Positions 15,207 to 24,330 of a stretch of DNA of 64,000 nucleotides are shown one piece after another. The DNA lies in assembly GCA_036274595.1 (NCBI GenBank), contig DASUFL010000087.1, positions 1 through 64,000 on the forward strand, read 5' to 3'. The number at the start of each line of letters is the position of its first letter. The first letter of the stretch is position 1. The notes below the pieces were generated by a model, which had not been told where the DNA came from, did not search any database, and was given only the letters and a program-made list of their open reading frames with translations. This stretch comes from WS-9 sp036274595 (GTDB taxonomy: Bacteria > Eisenbacteria > RBG-16-71-46 > SZUA-252). Position numbers and translations under genes: made by a program.

Positions 15207-17474
15207 TCAGTCCGGGAGGGGCCAGCGGAAGTCGCGGCGGTAGGTTTCGATGCGGCGTTCCATTGCGGTGATGAACGCGCTCCATCTCGGATCGGCATGG
15301 AGCGGCTTGTACATCTCCTCACGAAATCTCGTGAGCGTATCGTTCCCTAGCGCGACAGCGCGATCCAGGTACTGGAAGGCTTTGTCGGTCTCGCCCAGCT
15401 GCGCCATCAGTCCGGCGAAATCGCCCGCCGCATCCATGTCCACGCTCGCGTATGCCTCCGCGTCTGGAATGAGGGCTCGCACGCCATCTCGGTCGCCGAG
15501 GGCCAGGAGCGCGAAGGCTCGCTGGCCGAACGCGAGGCCCTGGTCATATCCGATGCGGTCCATGAGCGCGAGCGCATGGGCGGGACGCCCCTCGCCGATG
15601 AGGATCGACGCCTCGATTCCGAATAACCGATTGTGCCGCGGGAACCGGGTCAGTCCCTTCTCGAGCCATTCGCGGGCGCCGCGAACATCCCCCTGCACGT
15701 GATGGATGCGGACCATGTGCGCATAGGGCCAGACGACCGACGGATCGAGCTCGATCGCCATGGCGACCGACTGCCTCGCCTCCTCCAGCATGTCGCAGAG
15801 CCGGAACAGGTAGCCGAAGTAGTGGTAATTGTGCGCGAAATTCGGCGCGCTGCGCCTCGTGGCGAGAAAGCATCGGTACGCCTCGTGTTTGCGGCCGAAG
15901 ACCAGATGAAGGCGACCCAGACCGAAGTTCACGGTCGGACCCTGGGGATCGAGCGACTGGGCGCGGGCGAGGGCCTCCGTCGATTTGTCGTACCACCGTG
16001 GATCGGAATCGAAGCCTGCGTCCACCATGGATGCCCGAGCCATGCCGAGCCGTGCCCACGCTTCGGCCCATCGTGGCTCGAGCGACGTCACGCGTTCGAA
16101 ATCACGGATGGCCCGCAGCATGCCTTCGTGCGTGCCCTCCTGCGAGGCGCGCGATCCCCGGAGGAACATCTCGTACGCCTCCGGCGACAGACCACCTGTC
16201 GCGCCGACGACAGGAGACACCGCGTCGCGCGAGACCAGCCGCACCGTAAGCGCCTCAGCGATGCCCTGGGCCACCTGATCCTGGACTTCGAAGATGTCCG
16301 CGAAGCGAAGGTCCACTTTCCCCGCCCACAGTCCGCGACCGCTCGGTGTCTCCACGAGGCGCGCCGTCGCGCGGAATCGATCGCCGATGCACTGGAACGA
16401 GGCATCGAGCACCGCGGACACGCCGAGCTCCTGCCCGACGCGGCGCGGCTCGACCGCGTGGTTCTCATAAACGGCGATGCTCCCGGTCGACCGCACGATG
16501 AGATCGGGCGAGTCCATGAGACGCGTGATCACGGCGTCAGCGAGCCCCACGCCGAGGTAGTTCAGGTCCTGGCTGCCGCCGATGTTCTTGAACGGGAGGA
16601 CCGCGATGGCCCGCGGCCCGGACCCGCTCTCGGCTTTCGAGGGCCCCGACACGCAACCGCACTCCACCGTCTCGAGATCGATGTCGAAGTCGTGCGCGGA
16701 TGAGTGGCGGCGCCCGGGATCCTTGGTCAGCGCCTTCGCGAACACGAAGTCGAACTCCGGCGTGAGCGCTGGATTCACGCGCGACGGCGGCTCGGGAGAG
16801 TCGTGGAGGATGCGGTGCATCGTCTCCACGGCCGAATCGGACGCGAAGGGATGGCGCCCGGTCAGGAGCTCGTACGCCACGGTTCCAAGCGAGAAGAGAT
16901 CGCTCGCAGGTCCGGCCGGCTGTCCGAGAACCTGCTCCGGGGACATGTACGGAGCCGTTCCCAGGATCGTTCCGGGCTGGGTCGCGGTTCGTCCCTCTCC
17001 CGGCGAGAAGCTCCGCGCCAGTCCGAAGTCGAGGATCTTCAAGAGGCCGTCCTTGCGGACGAGCATGTTCTCCGGTTTGAGATCTCTATGGACGAGCCCA
17101 GCCGCATGCGCGACCTCGAGCGCTGCCGTGGCCTGCCGTAGAAGCCGCACGATCTCGACCGGCGAGCGCCGCTTCTCCTCGGCCCATCGCCGGAGGGTGA
17201 CTCCGTCGATCAGCTCCATCGCGAGATAGAGGATGCCGTCCGATTCGCCGAGGTCGTGCACGACGACGATATTGGGATGGTTGAGCGCGCTCGCCGCCCG
17301 CGCTTCGTGGAGGAGGCGCTCGCGCCTGTCCCTGTCGTGCATGACCTCGGGCGGGAGCACTTTCACCGCCAGCATCCGTCCGAGGAGTGGGTCTTCGGCG
17401 AGGTAGACCCGGCCCATGCCTCCTGAGCCGATTGGCTCATGGATGCGGAAGCGGCCCAATGTAGTTCCAATCAT
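15207..17474 (-). CDS. Serine/threonine protein kinase with TolB-like and TPR regions
   Basis: About 755 residues from the chosen ATG at 17474; a longer frame runs to 17576 but the kinase fold starts right after this ATG. The Hanks-type kinase domain spans residues 1-270 with glycine loop GSGGMG (16-21), Lys38, HRDLKPEN (His129-Asn136) and DFG (149-151), all intact. Residues about 300-420 form a TolB/FlgO-like N-terminal domain of the kind fused to adenylate cyclases and CadC-type regulators (AIAVLPFKNIGG). The rest is tetratricopeptide repeats. No transmembrane helix is seen between kinase and sensor parts, so the protein looks cytoplasmic. It is divergent from the M43 protease gene. Confidence 0.9.
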   Translation of the reverse strand: MIGTTLGRFRIHEPIGSGGMGRVYLAEDPLLGRMLAVKVLPPEVMHDRDRRERLLHEARAASALNHPNIVVVHDLGESDGILYLAMELIDGVTLRRWAEEKRRSPVEIVRLLRQATAALEVAHAAGLVHRDLKPENMLVRKDGLLKILDFGLARSFSPGEGRTATQPGTILGTAPYMSPEQVLGQPAGPASDLFSLGTVAYELLTGRHPFASDSAVETMHRILHDSPEPPSRVNPALTPEFDFVFAKALTKDPGRRHSSAHDFDIDLETVECGCVSGPSKAESGSGPRAIAVLPFKNIGGSQDLNYLGVGLADAVITRLMDSPDLIVRSTGSIAVYENHAVEPRRVGQELGVSAVLDASFQCIGDRFRATARLVETPSGRGLWAGKVDLRFADIFEVQDQVAQGIAEALTVRLVSRDAVSPVVGATGGLSPEAYEMFLRGSRASQEGTHEGMLRAIRDFERVTSLEPRWAEAWARLGMARASMVDAGFDSDPRWYDKSTEALARAQSLDPQGPTVNFGLGRLHLVFGRKHEAYRCFLATRRSAPNFAHNYHYFGYLFRLCDMLEEARQSVAMAIELDPSVVWPYAHMVRIHHVQGDVRGAREWLEKGLTRFPRHNRLFGIEASILIGEGRPAHALALMDRIGYDQGLAFGQRAFALLALGDRDGVRALIPDAEAYASVDMDAAGDFAGLMAQLGETDKAFQYLDRAVALGNDTLTRFREEMYKPLHADPRWSAFITAMERRIETYRRDFRWPLPD

Positions 17475-17851
17475 GATCCGGAGAGGATACCACCGGCAAA
17501 TCGAGCGATGCGTAGCGGTTCTCCATTGACCGTGCACGCGCGTCGGTGGTACTCTCCCGCCCGTTCCTCGAATCATTCATCGCCTCGATCGCTCGTACGA
17601 GAGCCGCGCGATCGAAGAGAACTCCTCCTCAGCGAATTCCCCCTGACCGCTAGGAGCAGAAACTCGTCCGTGCCCCGCGCCGCGAGTGTTCTCAGCCTCA
17701 CGAAATTCGCGGCTACTTCGGCCGATTCCTACCGGTACGTCCCCACCGCATCGTCATGGAACGGCGACACACGTCCGCCGCGCGGACCTCCATAGGCCCT
17801 CCTCATCCCGCCTGAACCATTCCCCGTGAATTCAGGACCGAGGAGGCATTC
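17475..17851 (+). promoter_or_regulatory. Divergent intergenic region with weak promoter candidate
   Basis: This 377-bp gap separates the kinase gene (leftward) from the M43 protease gene (rightward). The only promoter-like pair I see reading right is TTGACC at 17526-17531 and TACTCT at 17550-17555 with 18 bp between, which would leave a 5' UTR near 290 nt. The rest is plain GC-rich sequence with no clear gene or strong hairpin. AGGAGG at 17841-17846 serves the protease ATG. Promoter assignment is speculative. Confidence 0.3.
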
Positions 17852-20008
17852 ATGTACAAGCGACTCATCGCAGTGCTCGCTCTCGCCACGCTCGTCTTCG
17901 CCGCACCCGCGCTCGCGCGCCCCATCGAGCGCTGGGCCAACGCCGAAAACGAACGCAAGAGCGACGCGGGCGAAACCGTGTATCGATGCGGCACCGATGA
18001 TCATGGACGCAAGGTCGATCTCCAGACGCAGATCGACCGGCTGATCCAGGAGGGCCGCATCCAGGCCGGCGGTCAGATCGGCGTCTACTTCCACGTCGTC
18101 TACAATGGCAGCGAAGGGAACGTGAGCGACGCCGCTCTCGACGCCCAGATCCTCGTCATGAACCGCAACTACGCGGGCAGGGACTACAACGGCAACACCG
18201 TCGCCGGCGCCGCGAACACGGGCTACACGTTCGTCAAGGTCGGGACCTCCCGCACGAACAACCGGCAGTGGTTCAAGATGGTCCCTGGCTCGCGCAACGA
18301 GTCCCAGGCCAAGAGCGCGCTCGCGGTCTCGCCGGGCAACACGCTCAACATCTACACCTGCAAGCCGGGACAGAACCTGCTCGGCTGGTCGGTCTTCCCG
18401 TGGGACCCGCAGGCGGGAACGAGCCAGGATGGCGTCGTGATCCACTACGGATCGCTGCCGGGCGGCTACCTCTCACCCTACAACCTGGGCGGAACCGCCA
18501 CGCACGAGGTCGGCCACTACCTGGGCCTGTATCACACGTTCCAGGGGGGATGTGACACGGGCTCCTGCTCGACCACGGGCGATCTCATCTGCGACACGCC
18601 GGCCGAGGGAACCGCGACGTCAGGCTGCCCGTCGGGCAAGGACACCTGTCCGGCCACCGGCCTCGATCCGATCCACAACTACATGGATTACTCCACGGAC
18701 ATCTGCTACACGAACTTCACCGCCGGCCAGGACACCCGCATGAACGCCGCGGTGAACACGTACCGCTCGTGGATCGGGAACGTCCGCGTGGCGAATGCGG
18801 ACGTCGCGGACGACGCGGCCGACGACGCGGCCGACCGCTGGATGGCCAAGCTGCCCGATCCGGGCGAGCGCAAGAGCGATGCCGGCGAGACCGTGTACCG
18901 CTGCGGCACCGACGAGCATGGACCCAAGGTCCCGATGCTCCAGGAGCAGATCGACGCGCTCCGGGCTCAGGGCCGTCTCCAGGCAGGCGGTCAGATCGGC
19001 GTCTACTTCCACGTGATCTACGGCGGCAACGAAGGCAACGTGAGTGACGCGGCTCTCGACGCGCAGATCCTCGTGCTGAACCGCAACTACGCGGGCAAGG
19101 ACTACAACGGCAATACCGTCGCCGGCGCCGCGAACACGGGCTACACGTTCGTCAAGGTCGGAACCTCCCGCACGAACAGCAAGCAGTGGTTCAAGATGGT
19201 TCCCGGATCACGCGCCGAGAGCCAGGCCAAGAATGGGCTCGCGGTCTCGCCGGGCAACACGCTCAACATCTACACCTGCAAGCCGGGACAGAACCTGCTC
19301 GGCTGGTCGGTCTTCCCGAACGATCCCCAGGCGGGGACGAACCTGGACGGCGTCGTGATCCACTACGGGTCGCTGCCGGGCGGCTACCTCTCGCCCTACA
19401 ACCTGGGCGGAACCGCCACGCACGAGGTCGGCCACTACCTGGGTCTGTATCACACGTTCCAGGGCGGCTGCGACACGGGCTCCTGCTCCACGACCGGCGA
19501 CAACGTCTGCGACACGCCGGCGCAGGGGACCGCGACGTCGGGCTGCCCGTCGGGCAAGGACACCTGCCCCGCGACCGGCCTCGACCCGATTCACAACTAC
19601 ATGGATTACTCCACGGACATCTGCTACACGAACTTCACGCCGGGCCAGGACACCCGCATGAACGGGATGGTGAACACGTACCGCTCCTGGATCGGCAACG
19701 TGCGCATCGCGAACGGAGCTTCGACGAGCCAGAACGGGGCCGCGGCGGTCACCGCGTTCCGCGCGGTTCCGAACCCGTTCAATCCGCGCACGAAGATCGA
19801 GTTCGGTCTGCGCACGGGCACGCAGGTGTCGGTGCGCGTGTATGACATCCAGGGGCGCCTGGTCGCGACGCTCGTGAACCGCGAGCTCCCGGCCGGAAAC
19901 CACTCGGTGGACTTCAACGGCGACAAGCTCGCCAGCGGCGTCTACATGATGGTGCTCCACGTGAAGGGCGAGGCTCCGGTCGTGCGGAGGATGTCGCTCC
20001 TCAAGTAG
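17852..20008 (+). CDS. Secreted protein with two tandem M43 (pappalysin-like) metalloprotease domains
   Basis: A 718-residue exported protein: signal peptide ending ALA-R near residue 23, two nearly identical M43 domains, and a C-terminal FlgD-like Ig/sorting module (PNPFNPRTKIEF to the end). Each protease copy has the extended zinc motif HEVGHYLGLYH (His218-His228 and His524-His534), the GDxxCDTP segment, the Met-turn NYMDYS, and paired cysteines, so both look catalytically intact. M43 enzymes (cytophagalysin, ulilysin) cleave extracellular proteins. The copies are offset by 305-306 codons. AGGAGG lies 5 nt before the ATG. The sorting module predicts surface delivery by a type IX-like route, which is inference. 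Confidence 0.92.
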   Translation: MYKRLIAVLALATLVFAAPALARPIERWANAENERKSDAGETVYRCGTDDHGRKVDLQTQIDRLIQEGRIQAGGQIGVYFHVVYNGSEGNVSDAALDAQILVMNRNYAGRDYNGNTVAGAANTGYTFVKVGTSRTNNRQWFKMVPGSRNESQAKSALAVSPGNTLNIYTCKPGQNLLGWSVFPWDPQAGTSQDGVVIHYGSLPGGYLSPYNLGGTATHEVGHYLGLYHTFQGGCDTGSCSTTGDLICDTPAEGTATSGCPSGKDTCPATGLDPIHNYMDYSTDICYTNFTAGQDTRMNAAVNTYRSWIGNVRVANADVADDAADDAADRWMAKLPDPGERKSDAGETVYRCGTDEHGPKVPMLQEQIDALRAQGRLQAGGQIGVYFHVIYGGNEGNVSDAALDAQILVLNRNYAGKDYNGNTVAGAANTGYTFVKVGTSRTNSKQWFKMVPGSRAESQAKNGLAVSPGNTLNIYTCKPGQNLLGWSVFPNDPQAGTNLDGVVIHYGSLPGGYLSPYNLGGTATHEVGHYLGLYHTFQGGCDTGSCSTTGDNVCDTPAQGTATSGCPSGKDTCPATGLDPIHNYMDYSTDICYTNFTPGQDTRMNGMVNTYRSWIGNVRIANGASTSQNGAAAVTAFRAVPNPFNPRTKIEFGLRTGTQVSVRVYDIQGRLVATLVNRELPAGNHSVDFNGDKLASGVYMMVLHVKGEAPVVRRMSLLK
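17951..19712 (+). repeat. Intragenic tandem duplication of the M43 domain
   Basis: The segment from about 17951 to 18795 is repeated from about 18866 to 19712, with an offset of 915-918 bp. Long blocks are identical or differ only at third codon positions. The inserted codon between the copies lies before the QID segment. Both reading frames are intact, and a short acidic linker of ADVADDAADDAADR type joins them. Confidence 0.9.
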
Positions 20009-20047
20009 CGCTCGCTTAGCGCTCGCTCGACCGCATCGCAGGGAAAC

Positions 20048-20073
20048 GGGGCCGGTCCGCAAGGATCGGCCCC
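20048..20073 (+). terminator. Hairpin after the M43 protease gene
   Basis: An 11-bp stem (20048-20058 with 20063-20073, one G-T pair) closes a GCAA tetraloop. There is no T-run afterwards, so it is either a weak terminator or a 3'-end stabiliser. It lies 39 bp after the protease stop and before the PPK2 start. Two perfect copies of an 11-bp unit beginning TAGCGC at the protease stop (20006-20027) precede it. Confidence 0.45.
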
Positions 20074-20124
20074 GCTGCTATGATGGAGGGACATCCCTTC
20101 CCGTCACCCTGTCCCGGAGGTCCC

Positions 20125-20928
20125 GTGAAATCGCCCGTGACGATACGCCCCGGACGCTCGTTCCAGCTCGAGGATCTCCCGACCACGGACGTCGCAGGCT
20201 TCAAGGACAAGGCGGACGGGCGCGGCCAGCTCGAGAAGCACTTGGAGCGGCTCCGCGAGCTCCAGCATCTCCTCTACGCGGACGGGCGGTATGCGGTTCT
20301 GATCGTGCTCCAGGCCATGGACACAGGCGGCAAGGACGGCACGATCCGCCACGTCATGAGCGGATTCAACCCGGCGGGATGCATGGTCACGTCGTTCAAG
20401 GTTCCCTCCGACGACGAGCGAAAGCACGACTTTCTCTGGCGCATCCACCACGCCGTGCCGCCCAAGGGAGTGATCGGGGTCTTCAACCGGTCGCACTACG
20501 AGGACGTGCTGGTGGTCCGCGTGCACAAGATGGTGCCGAAGGAGGTCTGGAAGGCCCGCTACAGGCAGATCAACGAGTTCGAGCGCATGCTCACCGAGAC
20601 GGGAACCACGGTCATCAAGTTCTTCCTCCACATCAGCAAGAAGGAGCAGGCGAAACGGCTCAGGTCGCGGATCGAGGACAAGAGGAAGAACTGGAAGTTC
20701 TCGTCGGCGGACCTGGCCGAGCGGAAGCTCTGGAGCGAGTATCAGGACGCGTACGAGGACGCGCTCCGCGAGTGCTCCACGGAGTGGGCCCCATGGACGG
20801 TGGTCCCGGCCGACGTGAAGTGGGCGCGGGACGAGATGGTGGCCCGCGTCATGGTGGAGAAGCTCGAGGCCCTCGACCTGCGCTATCCCAAGCCGCAGAA
20901 GGATCTCGATCTGGCCGTCGTGAAGTAG
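20125..20928 (+). CDS. Polyphosphate kinase 2 family enzyme
   Basis: A 267-residue PPK2 with the Walker A-like QAMDTGGKDG motif, the downstream FNRSHYED lid segment and Arg/Lys-rich helices typical of the short single-domain class. It transfers phosphate between polyphosphate and nucleotides (NDP or NMP phosphorylation); class cannot be settled by eye. GTG 20125 is chosen because GGAGG lies 4 nt upstream. The ATG at 20080 adds 15 unconserved residues and has no ribosome site. It is an independent gene after the M43 protease, convergent with the TPR protein gene (stops 3 bp apart). Confidence 0.88.
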   Translation: MKSPVTIRPGRSFQLEDLPTTDVAGFKDKADGRGQLEKHLERLRELQHLLYADGRYAVLIVLQAMDTGGKDGTIRHVMSGFNPAGCMVTSFKVPSDDERKHDFLWRIHHAVPPKGVIGVFNRSHYEDVLVVRVHKMVPKEVWKARYRQINEFERMLTETGTTVIKFFLHISKKEQAKRLRSRIEDKRKNWKFSSADLAERKLWSEYQDAYEDALRECSTEWAPWTVVPADVKWARDEMVARVMVEKLEALDLRYPKPQKDLDLAVVK

Positions 20929-20931
20929 CGG

Positions 20932-21624
20932 CTACTTCGCTTCGGGGGACTTCGTCTCCGACTCGGCCCCGGCCGGCTTCGTTTCGGTCTTGGATTCGGA
21001 CGCCGCTTCGGTCTTGGCGCCTTCCTCCTTCACGCCCGCCTTCTTGCCCTCGGCCTTCTCGATCGCCTCCGCCAGCTCCTCCGCCTCGTCCGAGCCTTCG
21101 GCCTTGAGCCACGCCAGCTCCTGCTTGGCGAGATCGATCTGCCCGCTCATGAGATAGGCCTCGCCGCGGTACTCGTGGGCCTCGTCGTAGTCGGGCTTGA
21201 TCGCGAGGCACTTGTCGTACGCCGCGAACGCGGCCTTCAGGTCTCCCGACTGCCGCGCCGAGAAGCCGAGCATGTTCCAGGCCTCGAAGTAATCGGGATC
21301 CAGCTTCACCGCCTCCTCGAACTTGCCGCGCGCCTTGCCGAAGCGCTTCTTCGCGTCGTTCGCCTTGCCCGCTTCCTTGTCCTTCTTGGCCTTCTCGACA
21401 TCCTTGTATCCGGCGGCGTAGTAGGTCTCGGCCTGGGTCCGGGCGGCGCTCTTCGCGGAGGAAGCGCTCAGGGTGTCTCCGAGCAGGGACGAGTTCGTCG
21501 ACGTGGAAGGGGGCGGCGGCTCCTGGCGCGGCGGCGGGGACGGGGCCGCGGTCACGGAAGACGCGACGGCGCAAGTGACTACGAAGGACACGGTGCTGGC
21601 CAGGAAGCGTGAAAGGGGGGTCAT
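20932..21624 (-). CDS. Exported TPR-repeat protein with charged tail
   Basis: A 230-residue protein with an N-terminal signal peptide (hydrophobic stretch ending ASSVTAA), a Pro-rich linker, and a TPR region around residues 75-150 (FEEAVKLDPDYFEAWNMLGFSARQ). It ends in a Lys/Glu/Ala-rich low-complexity tail. TPR units mediate protein contacts; no specific role can be given. The start is fixed by GAGGAG 8 nt before the ATG at 21624. Divergent from the antiporter gene, with 88 bp between starts. Confidence 0.8.
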   Translation of the reverse strand: MTPLSRFLASTVSFVVTCAVASSVTAAPSPPPRQEPPPPSTSTNSSLLGDTLSASSAKSAARTQAETYYAAGYKDVEKAKKDKEAGKANDAKKRFGKARGKFEEAVKLDPDYFEAWNMLGFSARQSGDLKAAFAAYDKCLAIKPDYDEAHEYRGEAYLMSGQIDLAKQELAWLKAEGSDEAEELAEAIEKAEGKKAGVKEEGAKTEAASESKTETKPAGAESETKSPEAK

Positions 21625-21712
21625 GGAAGGCTCTCCTCGATGGGGTCCGAGCGCCGGCACGGCGCCAGGCTCGATGCTACCAGAACCCCCTCCCTTTCGG
21701 TATGCTGCCGCG

Positions 21713-23032
21713 ATGCTTTCCGCCCGCCGCGTCCACCCGCTCCTGATCGTGCTCCTTGCGTGCGTGATCGCCGCTCCGAGGGCGCTCGCTTCGCAGCACG
21801 GAGATCCGGTCGTTCCGCTCCTTCTCGCCCTCACGGTGGTCCTCGTGTCGGCCAAGATCGGCGGGTGGATCGCGACCCGCATCCACCAGCCGGCGGTGCT
21901 CGGAGAGCTCGTCGCGGGAATCTTGATCGGCAATCTCGGCCTCGTCGGATTCCGTGGATTCGAGCCGTTCCAGACGGACACCACGCTCTCGATCCTGGCC
22001 GGACTCGGCGTGATCCTGCTCCTCTTCGAGGTTGGCCTCGACTCCACCGTGCTCGAGATGATGCAGGTGGGCGCGTCGGCGCTCCTCGTCGCGCTGCTCG
22101 GCGTGGTCACGCCCTTCGCGCTCGGATGGCTCGTCGGCGCGTGGCTCCTGCCGGACCGGCCGAGCTACGTGCACGCCTTCCTCGGCGCCGTGCTCACGGC
22201 CACCAGCGTCGGCATCACCGCGCGCGTGCTCCGCGACCTCGACGCGTCACGCACGAGCGAGGCCAAGATCATCCTGGGAGCCGCCGTCATCGACGACGTG
22301 CTGGGCCTCGTGATCCTGGCCGTGGTGAGCGGCGTGATCGCGGCCGCCGGCCAGGGTACGGGCGTCTCCCTGACGGCGATCGCCTGGGTCTGCGCCAAGG
22401 CGATCGGCTTCCTCGCGGGAGCGATCCTCCTGGGGCGGCTCCTCGCGCCATGGCTCTTCCGTATCGCGGCGCTCGTGCGCGTGCGCGGCATCCTGCTCAC
22501 GACCGGGCTCATCTTCTGCTTCCTCCTTTCGTACCTGGCCGCGCTCGCGGACCTGGCACCGATCGTCGGCGCGTTCGCCGCCGGGCTCGTCCTCGAGGGC
22601 TCGCATCTGGAGCGGTTCGAGGAAGCGAAGGAGACCACGCTCGAGTCGCTGCTCCATCCCATCTCGACCTTCCTCGTGCCGATCTTCTTCGTGATGACCG
22701 GGATGCGCGTTTCCCTCGAGACCTTCGCCGATCCGGCCGTCATCGGGCTCGCCGCGGCGATCACCGTGATCGCCTGGGTCGGCAAGCAGGCCTGCTCGCT
22801 CGGCGTCCTCCAGAGAGGGGTCGACCGGCTCACCGTGGGCCTCGGGATGGTGCCCCGGGGCGAGGTGGGGCTCATCTTCGCCACCATGGGCGCCACGCTC
22901 ACCCTTGCGGGCCAGCCTGTGATCGGACCGGCCACCTATTCCGCCATCGTCATCATGGTCATCGTCACCACGCTGGTCACGCCTCCCGCTCTCAAGTGGA
23001 GCATCGAGCGGCAGAGGCGTCGGGCCGCGTAG
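21713..23032 (+). CDS. CPA2-family cation:proton antiporter
   Basis: A 439-residue polytopic membrane protein of about 13 hydrophobic segments. It resembles KefB/NapA-type monovalent cation:proton antiporters: GELVAGILIGN near the start, the twin aspartates in AAVIDDVLGL that carry ions in NapA/NhaA relatives, and the later PRGEVGLIFA motif. No C-terminal TrkA-N (RCK) domain is present, so it is of the short type. The N-terminus may include a cleavable signal (LASQHG). The start ATG at 21713 lacks an obvious ribosome site; upstream in-frame codons encode unconserved sequence. Eleven bases separate its stop from the next start. Confidence 0.88.
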   Translation: MLSARRVHPLLIVLLACVIAAPRALASQHGDPVVPLLLALTVVLVSAKIGGWIATRIHQPAVLGELVAGILIGNLGLVGFRGFEPFQTDTTLSILAGLGVILLLFEVGLDSTVLEMMQVGASALLVALLGVVTPFALGWLVGAWLLPDRPSYVHAFLGAVLTATSVGITARVLRDLDASRTSEAKIILGAAVIDDVLGLVILAVVSGVIAAAGQGTGVSLTAIAWVCAKAIGFLAGAILLGRLLAPWLFRIAALVRVRGILLTTGLIFCFLLSYLAALADLAPIVGAFAAGLVLEGSHLERFEEAKETTLESLLHPISTFLVPIFFVMTGMRVSLETFADPAVIGLAAAITVIAWVGKQACSLGVLQRGVDRLTVGLGMVPRGEVGLIFATMGATLTLAGQPVIGPATYSAIVIMVIVTTLVTPPALKWSIERQRRRAA

Positions 23033-23043
23033 AAAGGAGCGCG

Positions 23044-24330
23044 ATGCGTTTCCTGGTTCTGGGAGCGGGATTGCAGGGCTTTGCCGCGGCGCTGGACCTC
23101 GCGCGCGCGCGCGAGGTGGAAGAAGTCGTGGTCGCCGACTCGGACGGCTCCCGAGCGGCGCGCGCGGCGGAGCGGCTCCAGGGTCTCGGCGCGACCGTGC
23201 GCGCGGAGACGATCGACGTCACGAGGGAGAGCCGGCTCGTCGAGCGCCTCCGCGGCTACGACGTCGTGATCTCGGCGGTCCCCTATTTCCTGAACCTGGA
23301 CCTCACGAAGGCCGCGATCCAAGCCCAGGTCTCCTTTTGCGATCTCGGCGGGAACACCGATGTGGTCCGCGCGCAGGAGGCCTTGAACGACGAGGCGCAG
23401 GACGCCGATATCACGATCGTCCCCGATTGCGGACTCGCGCCGGGCATGGCCAATGTGCTCGCCGCCGCGGGCATCGGACGTCTGGATCGCGCGGACCTCG
23501 TTCAGATCCGCGTGGGCGGGCTGCCGCTCAACCCCAAGCCGCCGCTCGAATACATGATGGTCTTCTCGATGCATGGGCTCCTGAACGAGTACCTGGGACG
23601 CGCCGTCGCGCTCCGGAACGGCAAGCGGACCGAGATCGAGACCCTGACCGAAGTCGAGGAGCTCCAGTTCCCCAAGCCGGTCGGACGCTGCGAGGCATTC
23701 GTGACGCTCGGCGGCACGTCCACCATGCCCTGGACCTACGAGGGAAAGCTCGCGACGCTCGACTACAAGACCGTGCGCTATCCCGGACACGCGGCGAAGA
23801 TCCGGCTCTTCCGCGACCTCGGCCTCCTCGAGACCACGCCCGTGCTGGTCGAAGGCGCGTCGGTCGCGCCGCGCTCGCTCTTCGCGGCGGTCGCGGAGCC
23901 GAGGCTCACGTTCCCGAACGAGCCCGACCTCGTGGTGATGCGCGTCATCGTGGAGGGCGTGAAGGACGGCAAGAAGAAGGAGATCGTCTTCGAGATGCTG
24001 GACCGGATGGACACGAAGCGGGGCGTGACCGCGATGATGCGGACGACCGCCTATCCCACCACGGCGGCCGCCCTCATGATCGCGCGCGGCGAGGTGCCGT
24101 TCCGCGGCGTCGCGGCGATGGAGCGCGCCATTCCCGCGGAGGCCTTCCTCCTCGAGATCGGCAAGCACGAGCTCAAGATCGAGGTTCGGGAGCGGACGAA
24201 GGCGCCGTCGAAGGGGAAAGCGCCTCGCGGACGCGCGAGCGCAAAGGCCGCCCGAGCGCCGAAGCGAGGAGGTCGGAAGCAGCCGACACCCGCCCGAGGT
24301 CGATCCCGGTCGAAGCGCCGGAGCGCGTGA
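23044..24330 (+). CDS. Saccharopine dehydrogenase-like oxidoreductase with basic tail
   Basis: A 428-residue NAD(P)-dependent oxidoreductase of the saccharopine dehydrogenase/LYS9 family. It has Rossmann motif GAGLQG near the N-terminus (LVLGAGLQGFAAA), the conserved DLGG segment after the cofactor domain, and CGLAPGMANVL. Relatives act on saccharopine or lysine-pathway imines. AAGGAG precedes the ATG by about 4 nt. After the expected family end near residue 385 comes a tail of about 43 residues dominated by Lys, Arg, Ala, Pro and Ser. That tail is antisense to the end of the HMG-CoA lyase gene: the two coding regions overlap by 158 bp. The tail may be a by-product of the overlap. Confidence 0.85.
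   Translation: MRFLVLGAGLQGFAAALDLARAREVEEVVVADSDGSRAARAAERLQGLGATVRAETIDVTRESRLVERLRGYDVVISAVPYFLNLDLTKAAIQAQVSFCDLGGNTDVVRAQEALNDEAQDADITIVPDCGLAPGMANVLAAAGIGRLDRADLVQIRVGGLPLNPKPPLEYMMVFSMHGLLNEYLGRAVALRNGKRTEIETLTEVEELQFPKPVGRCEAFVTLGGTSTMPWTYEGKLATLDYKTVRYPGHAAKIRLFRDLGLLETTPVLVEGASVAPRSLFAAVAEPRLTFPNEPDLVVMRVIVEGVKDGKKKEIVFEMLDRMDTKRGVTAMMRTTAYPTTAAALMIARGEVPFRGVAAMERAIPAEAFLLEIGKHELKIEVRERTKAPSKGKAPRGRASAKAARAPKRGGRKQPTPARGRSRSKRRSA

Noticed and set aside
20006..20027. Two perfect copies of an 11-bp unit at the M43 protease stop codon
   Set aside because: Short, only two copies, not next to any mobile gene; probably slippage.
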